18,305 bases of DNA from Bordetella parapertussis. Lineage in GTDB: Bacteria > Pseudomonadota > Gammaproteobacteria > Burkholderiales > Burkholderiaceae_B. Below, piece after piece: positions 15,663-18,305 of this stretch. The DNA lies in NCBI GenBank assembly GCA_943331855.1, contig CALQNE010000035.1:1-18305 (forward strand), given 5' to 3'. The stretch's first letter is position 1; every line of letters begins with the position of its first letter. The position numbers and the translations under genes are program-made. A model generated the notes under the pieces. That model was not told the origin of the DNA. It was given only the letters and a program-made list of their open reading frames with translations, and ran no database searches.

Positions 15663-15915
15663 GTGAGCTACGGTTTGTGCGCCTTAAAGATAATCTTTTG
15701 GCCGATTGAGTGCTCTCGCTCTTAAAGGAGCTAAATTAATCTGAAGAGAGCGATCTTATTTTTTCTTGAAAATCTATGAATAAGTGGCAAATTGAGGCGT
15801 TAATTTGAAGATGGGGTATTGGCTGTTCGATAGCATAATACCGATTCTAGTGGCTGAACTGTCACCTAGCGTACTCATCTGCGGAAAACTCTAAACTGCC
15901 CTGTTGCACCATCAA
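15663..15915. promoter_or_regulatory. Divergent intergenic region between the hybrid kinase and fliT
   Basis: 253 bases with no gene. It contains a 7-base inverted repeat, TCGCTCT (15716-15722) and AGAGCGA (15747-15753), with a 24-base spacer, followed on the plus strand by a T-rich stretch. GCCGATTG at 15701-15708 resembles a sigma-28 -10 (GCCGATAA), but the nearest TAAA is 12 bases upstream rather than 15, so I do not call it a promoter. Nothing else was recognised. Confidence 0.35.
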
Positions 15916-16206
15916 ATGACGACATCCGATATTCTTTTAGTTTACGACGAGATGGTTCAGATCAGCCAACAAATGCTGGATGCTGCACATCGCCAAGACT
16001 GGCCAAGCTTTACGACTTTAGAGTCGGTTTGTGAAGAGCATATTAAGCAGATTCACCAACGTGATGACCAGTCGCCCTTGACGGCCGAAGAAGTGGAAAA
16101 AAAAATTGACTTACTGATGAAGATTTTGGCAGATGATCGACAGATTCGAGATTTGCTTGAACCTTGGATGGGTAGGTTGTCTGCAATTATGCGCACACCA
16201 CGTTAA
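15916..16206 (+). CDS. fliT: Flagellar export chaperone FliT
   Basis: Small helical chaperone; in enteric bacteria FliT binds the filament cap FliD and also FlhC, inhibiting FlhD4C2. From ATG 15916 the product is 96 aa: MTTSDILLVYDEMVQISQQM, then RQDWPSFTTLESVCEEHIKQ and ILADDRQIRDLLEPWMGRLS near the C terminus. The LADDxxIRxLxEPW block is the family mark seen in Burkholderiales FliT proteins. A TTG at 15904 could add 4 residues; neither start has a clear Shine-Dalgarno. It heads a plus-strand trio with the FliK-like gene and flhX. fliC, fliD and fliS are not in the window. Confidence 0.85.
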   Translation: MTTSDILLVYDEMVQISQQMLDAAHRQDWPSFTTLESVCEEHIKQIHQRDDQSPLTAEEVEKKIDLLMKILADDRQIRDLLEPWMGRLSAIMRTPR

Positions 16207-16241
16207 TGATAAATAGTGGATGAGATGACGGATCGGCCACT

Positions 16242-17186
16242 TTGAACGCTTCAAACGTCACAGGGCTGTCTGCAATTGGTGGTATCTCAACGCTGCCCTC
16301 GGCGACACAAGGTCGAACAAACGCGACGTTTGTGACCGGAAAAGAGTATATGGCAGAGGTCGTGAGCTGTTCGGACGAGAACGTGGTCACTTTGCGGGTT
16401 GCAGATTTGGTGCTAGAGGGAAATTTTGAGCGCCCGCTCGTGCCAGGTCAGGCTTTGGCGCTGAAGTGTGTGAGTGCTCAAGGGTTACCGTTATTTGAAA
16501 TTGCTCGGTCCGGGTTGCAAGAGACGGCATCTGATGAAGTGGTGCTGAGCAAAACGGGCGTCCTCATTGAGGCGTATCTCAAAAGTGTCGATTCGGCAGC
16601 TGCAGATCATCGATTAGTGGCAATAAATAGCTCGCTAATGAATACGACGCTCGATCCCAAATTGATCGCGGGGGTGCTAGAACACAGCGTTGCTTTGAGT
16701 GGATTATTTTACGAATCGCACCAGGCCAGCTACGCGCTAGGTAGGCGATCTCTAGAGCAATTAATGCTCGAACCACAGAATCAGTTGGGCTTTAGTGCTT
16801 CAGACATGATTGCGAAACAGCTTAATACGCTCGAGCAAAATGGCTTTAAATGGGCCGGAGCGGTGTGGCCCGGTCAAATCATGCAATGGGCCGTCAATTT
16901 TTTACCTCAAAATAGTCAACAACAGGGGCGAGATCTGAACCCCTCGGTCACACCTGATTCTGTTGAGCCTGAGATTTCAAGCAGCTTAGAGTTGGATCTG
17001 CCAAATCTTAAAAAGATTGTGGCGAATCTTAGCTGGAGCGCAGAGACGTTGAGCATTGAGATGAAGGTTCAAGATGCGCAAACACAAGTTATTCTTAATA
17101 ATAAGTTGGCATTGTTTCTAGAAGCGATGCAGGCGGCAGGTCAAACCGTGAAGTCTTGCACCATTGAGCTCAATGAGCACAACTAA
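16242..17186 (+). CDS. FliK C-terminal-domain (Flg_hook) protein
   Basis: 314 aa. About the last 66 residues (from LELDLPNLKKIVANLSWSAE) match the pattern of the FliK hook-length-control C-terminal domain: L-P-N-L, alternating strands (ETLSIEMKVQDAQTQVIL) and a helix LALFLEAMQAAG before a final strand. The N-terminal 250 residues are not recognisable and are poor in the Pro/Gln/Ser repeats of a classical FliK. Such proteins are common in beta-proteobacteria between fliT and flhX, and may work with FlhB/FlhX in substrate switching; this is inference. The only suitable start is TTG 16242, with GGAT 8 bases upstream; the nearest in-frame upstream ATG runs into a stop. It overlaps flhX by 14 bases. 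Confidence 0.8.
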   Translation: MNASNVTGLSAIGGISTLPSATQGRTNATFVTGKEYMAEVVSCSDENVVTLRVADLVLEGNFERPLVPGQALALKCVSAQGLPLFEIARSGLQETASDEVVLSKTGVLIEAYLKSVDSAAADHRLVAINSSLMNTTLDPKLIAGVLEHSVALSGLFYESHQASYALGRRSLEQLMLEPQNQLGFSASDMIAKQLNTLEQNGFKWAGAVWPGQIMQWAVNFLPQNSQQQGRDLNPSVTPDSVEPEISSSLELDLPNLKKIVANLSWSAETLSIEMKVQDAQTQVILNNKLALFLEAMQAAGQTVKSCTIELNEHN

Positions 17187-17442
17187 CCCATCGCAGCAGG
17201 CAGTGGCATTAGCCTATGAGCACGGAGAGTTCGCGCCCAAAATAGTCGCAAAGGGTCGAGGCGTGGTCGCTGAACAAATTATTGCCAGGGCAAAAGAGCA
17301 TGGCATTTTTGTGCACCAGTCAAAAGAGCTCGTGAGCCTGCTTATGCGAGTCGATCTCGATGATCATATCCCTGCTGAGTTGTATCAGGCGATTGCAGAG
17401 CTGTTGGTATGGTTATATGCGCTGGAGCACGACTACGAATAA
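17173..17442 (+). CDS. flhX: FlhX: stand-alone FlhB C-terminal-domain homologue
   Basis: 89 aa from ATG 17173, corresponding only to the cytoplasmic C-terminal (CC) fragment that FlhB produces by autocleavage: QAVALAYEHGEFAPKIVAKG, then AEQIIARAKEHGIFVHQS, DDHIPAELYQAIAELLVWLY. No membrane part and no NPTH site. FlhX-type proteins in other bacteria can partly stand in for the cleaved FlhB C-terminal domain. ATG 17173 is preferred over TTG 17164. It overlaps the FliK-domain gene by 14 bases, which suggests coupled synthesis, and it ends 12 bases from the convergent fliE stop. Confidence 0.9.
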   Translation: MSTTNPSQQAVALAYEHGEFAPKIVAKGRGVVAEQIIARAKEHGIFVHQSKELVSLLMRVDLDDHIPAELYQAIAELLVWLYALEHDYE

Positions 17443-17464
17443 GCAGTATTTACGTTAAATCTGC
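17443..17464. terminator. Possible hairpin between convergent flhX and fliE
   Basis: GCAG-T-ATTTA, CGT, TAAAT-CTGC forms a 9-base-pair stem with one bulged T and a 3-base loop. It fills the space between the two stop codons and includes the fliE stop. It has few G/C pairs and no strong T-run on either strand, so a two-way terminator is only a possibility. Confidence 0.3.
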
Positions 17465-17823
17465 ATATTCATGATGGTTTGATAGGCTGAAACAAGCTTG
17501 TTGCGAATTTGCACAGCAGATTGAAGTGAAATACTGGCTTTCTGACCCGCCATCATGACATCGGACAACGCTACATTGTTGTCCCCTAAGGCGAATTTCT
17601 TGCCCAATGACTCAGAAGTGCTTTGATAGCTCTGTACCTGATCAAGCGCAGATTTCAGCGCTACGGAAAAGTCAACCTTCGACGAAGGCGCGGGCGCACC
17701 CGTTGAACCTAAGGGATTATCTGAGCCAGCAGCAGGCTGTGGCGCATTAATACGCGAAGCCGTCGATCGCAGTTGCGAAAGCATGGATTGAATTTGATCG
17801 TTGCCAATCGGCCCAACATTCAT
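17455..17823 (-). CDS. fliE: Flagellar hook-basal body protein FliE
   Basis: Adaptor joining the MS ring (FliF) to the rod and the first rod-type protein exported. The 122-aa protein has the FliE C-terminal signature: VDFSVALKSALDQVQ at about 50-64, VALSDVMMAGQKASISLQSA at about 84-103 and VQIRNKLVSAYQTIMNMQI at the end. The N-terminal 48 residues are a Pro/Ser-rich linker (APQPAAGSDNPLGSTGAPAP), typical of export substrates without a signal peptide. ATG 17823 has AAGG 9 bases upstream. It is divergent from fliF with a gap of about 200 bases, the usual Burkholderiales arrangement. Confidence 0.96.
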   Translation of the reverse strand: MNVGPIGNDQIQSMLSQLRSTASRINAPQPAAGSDNPLGSTGAPAPSSKVDFSVALKSALDQVQSYQSTSESLGKKFALGDNNVALSDVMMAGQKASISLQSAVQIRNKLVSAYQTIMNMQI

Positions 17824-17970
17824 GTCGATCTACCTTCGGGTTCTGACCTTGAAGGTTGACACTTTATCAGTTCAGCCAAATGCCGGACACATTAATAGAC
17901 TTGAAAAACAGTTTCTATTCTCGAAATTGATTCCACCACATATTGCAATAATGCAGTCCTAGCAGACTCC

Positions 17971-17992
17971 GTCGAGTGCCCCGAAACTCGAC
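17971..17992. repeat. Perfect inverted repeat upstream of fliF
   Basis: GTCGAGT (17971-17977), an 8-base spacer GCCCCGAA, and ACTCGAC (17986-17992). It ends 33 bases before the fliF ATG in the fliE-fliF divergent gap (17824-18025). It could be a 5'-leader hairpin or a protein-binding site. The rest of the gap shows no feature I can name. Confidence 0.45.
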
Positions 17993-18025
17993 CATATTCG
18001 TGAATTGTTGCATGGCATTACACCT

Positions 18026-18305
18026 ATGAAGTTTTTTAATTCCTTGAATCCCAACTTGCTGCTTGCTTTAGGCATTGCAGCCGTTGTTGCTGTCATGACA
18101 GCATTTTGGCTATGGAGTCAGGAGCCAAAATATCGGGTGTTGTTCTCGAATTTTAGTGACAAAGACGGGGGGGCAATCGTCGCAGCCCTTGAGCAGATGA
18201 ACATACCCTACAAGATTATGGATAGTGGGGCCGCCATTATGGTGCCTGGCGAGCAAGTTCACCAGGTGCGACTGAAGCTGGCTTCAATGGGATTGCCAAA
18301 AGGGG
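18026..18305 (+). CDS. fliF: Flagellar MS-ring protein FliF (N-terminal part; cut by window end)
   Basis: First 93 codons of the MS-ring protein that nucleates the basal body in the inner membrane. Residues about 9-29 (PNLLLALGIAAVVAVMTAFW) are the first transmembrane helix; the ring-building motif follows: EPKYRVLFSNFSDKDGGAIV, ALEQMNIPYKI, VPGEQVHQVRLKLASMGLPK. The sequence matches the conserved beginning of FliF, but the leader before TM1 is only 8 residues, shorter than the long leader of many Burkholderiales FliFs. In-frame TTG codons at 18005 and 18008 are alternative starts; no strong Shine-Dalgarno precedes any of them. It continues past base 18305. Confidence 0.95.
   Translation, partial: MKFFNSLNPNLLLALGIAAVVAVMTAFWLWSQEPKYRVLFSNFSDKDGGAIVAALEQMNIPYKIMDSGAAIMVPGEQVHQVRLKLASMGLPKG

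Noticed and set aside
15687..15708. Sigma-28-like TAAA...GCCGATTG before fliT
   Set aside because: The spacing is 12 bases instead of 15 and the site is more than 200 bases from fliT, so I did not annotate it as a promoter.
17951..17966. FlhDC-box-like AATGCAGTCCTAGCAG upstream of fliF
   Set aside because: Only one degenerate half-site with a missing base; no inverted partner at the expected spacing.

Overview
This window is part of the flagellar and chemotaxis region of a betaproteobacterium, most likely Burkholderiales and closest in layout to Alcaligenaceae such as Bordetella. The reasons are a flhDC-type master regulator, a flhD-flhC-motA-motB-cheA-cheW-mcp-cheY-cheZ-flhB order, a flagellar CheZ, and a fliT / fliK-like / flhX cluster next to divergent fliE and fliF. 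G+C looks moderate by eye (not calculated). I saw no tRNA, rRNA, transposase, CRISPR array or phage gene.

Layout. Bases 10653 down to 1 (minus strand) read as one long train: flhD, flhC, a membrane-anchored methyltransferase of unknown target, motA, motB, cheA, cheW, a methyl-accepting chemotaxis protein, cheY, cheZ and flhB (its last codons lie beyond base 1). Bases 10654-10875 are an A/T-rich divergent promoter region. To its right, on the plus strand, lie a 29-codon small ORF with a near-perfect Shine-Dalgarno, a 65-aa orphan coiled-coil protein that overlaps it as ATGA, and a NarL/FixJ-type response regulator. Facing it tail to tail (7 bases apart) is a 1277-aa hybrid histidine kinase, MASE1-CHASE-PAS-HK-REC-HPt-REC (11829-15662, minus). 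After a 253-base divergent gap come fliT, a FliK-C-terminal-domain gene and flhX (plus), then fliE (minus) and the start of fliF (plus).

How it fits together. FlhD/FlhC switch on flagellar genes; MotA/MotB form the stator; CheA/CheW/MCP/CheY/CheZ steer the motor; FlhB and FlhX control export switching; FliE/FliF start the basal body. The hybrid kinase and the response regulator are inferred to form a phosphorelay, and their place beside flhDC suggests, without proof, that they control motility.

Most unusual points: CheA ends exactly after its ATPase domain and lacks the P5 coupling domain; no cheR, cheB or cheD is present in the che cluster, although the receptor keeps a C-terminal W-x-x-F tail like the CheR-binding pentapeptide; a FAM173-like membrane methyltransferase is inserted between flhC and motA; a well-initiated tiny ORF is coupled to an orphan small protein ahead of the response regulator; and the hybrid kinase places a non-canonical HPt (HLLQG) between two receiver domains. 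Several gene starts were moved from the longest possible ORF to better-supported codons (flhD, cheA, cheW, mcp, the response regulator, fliT, flhX).
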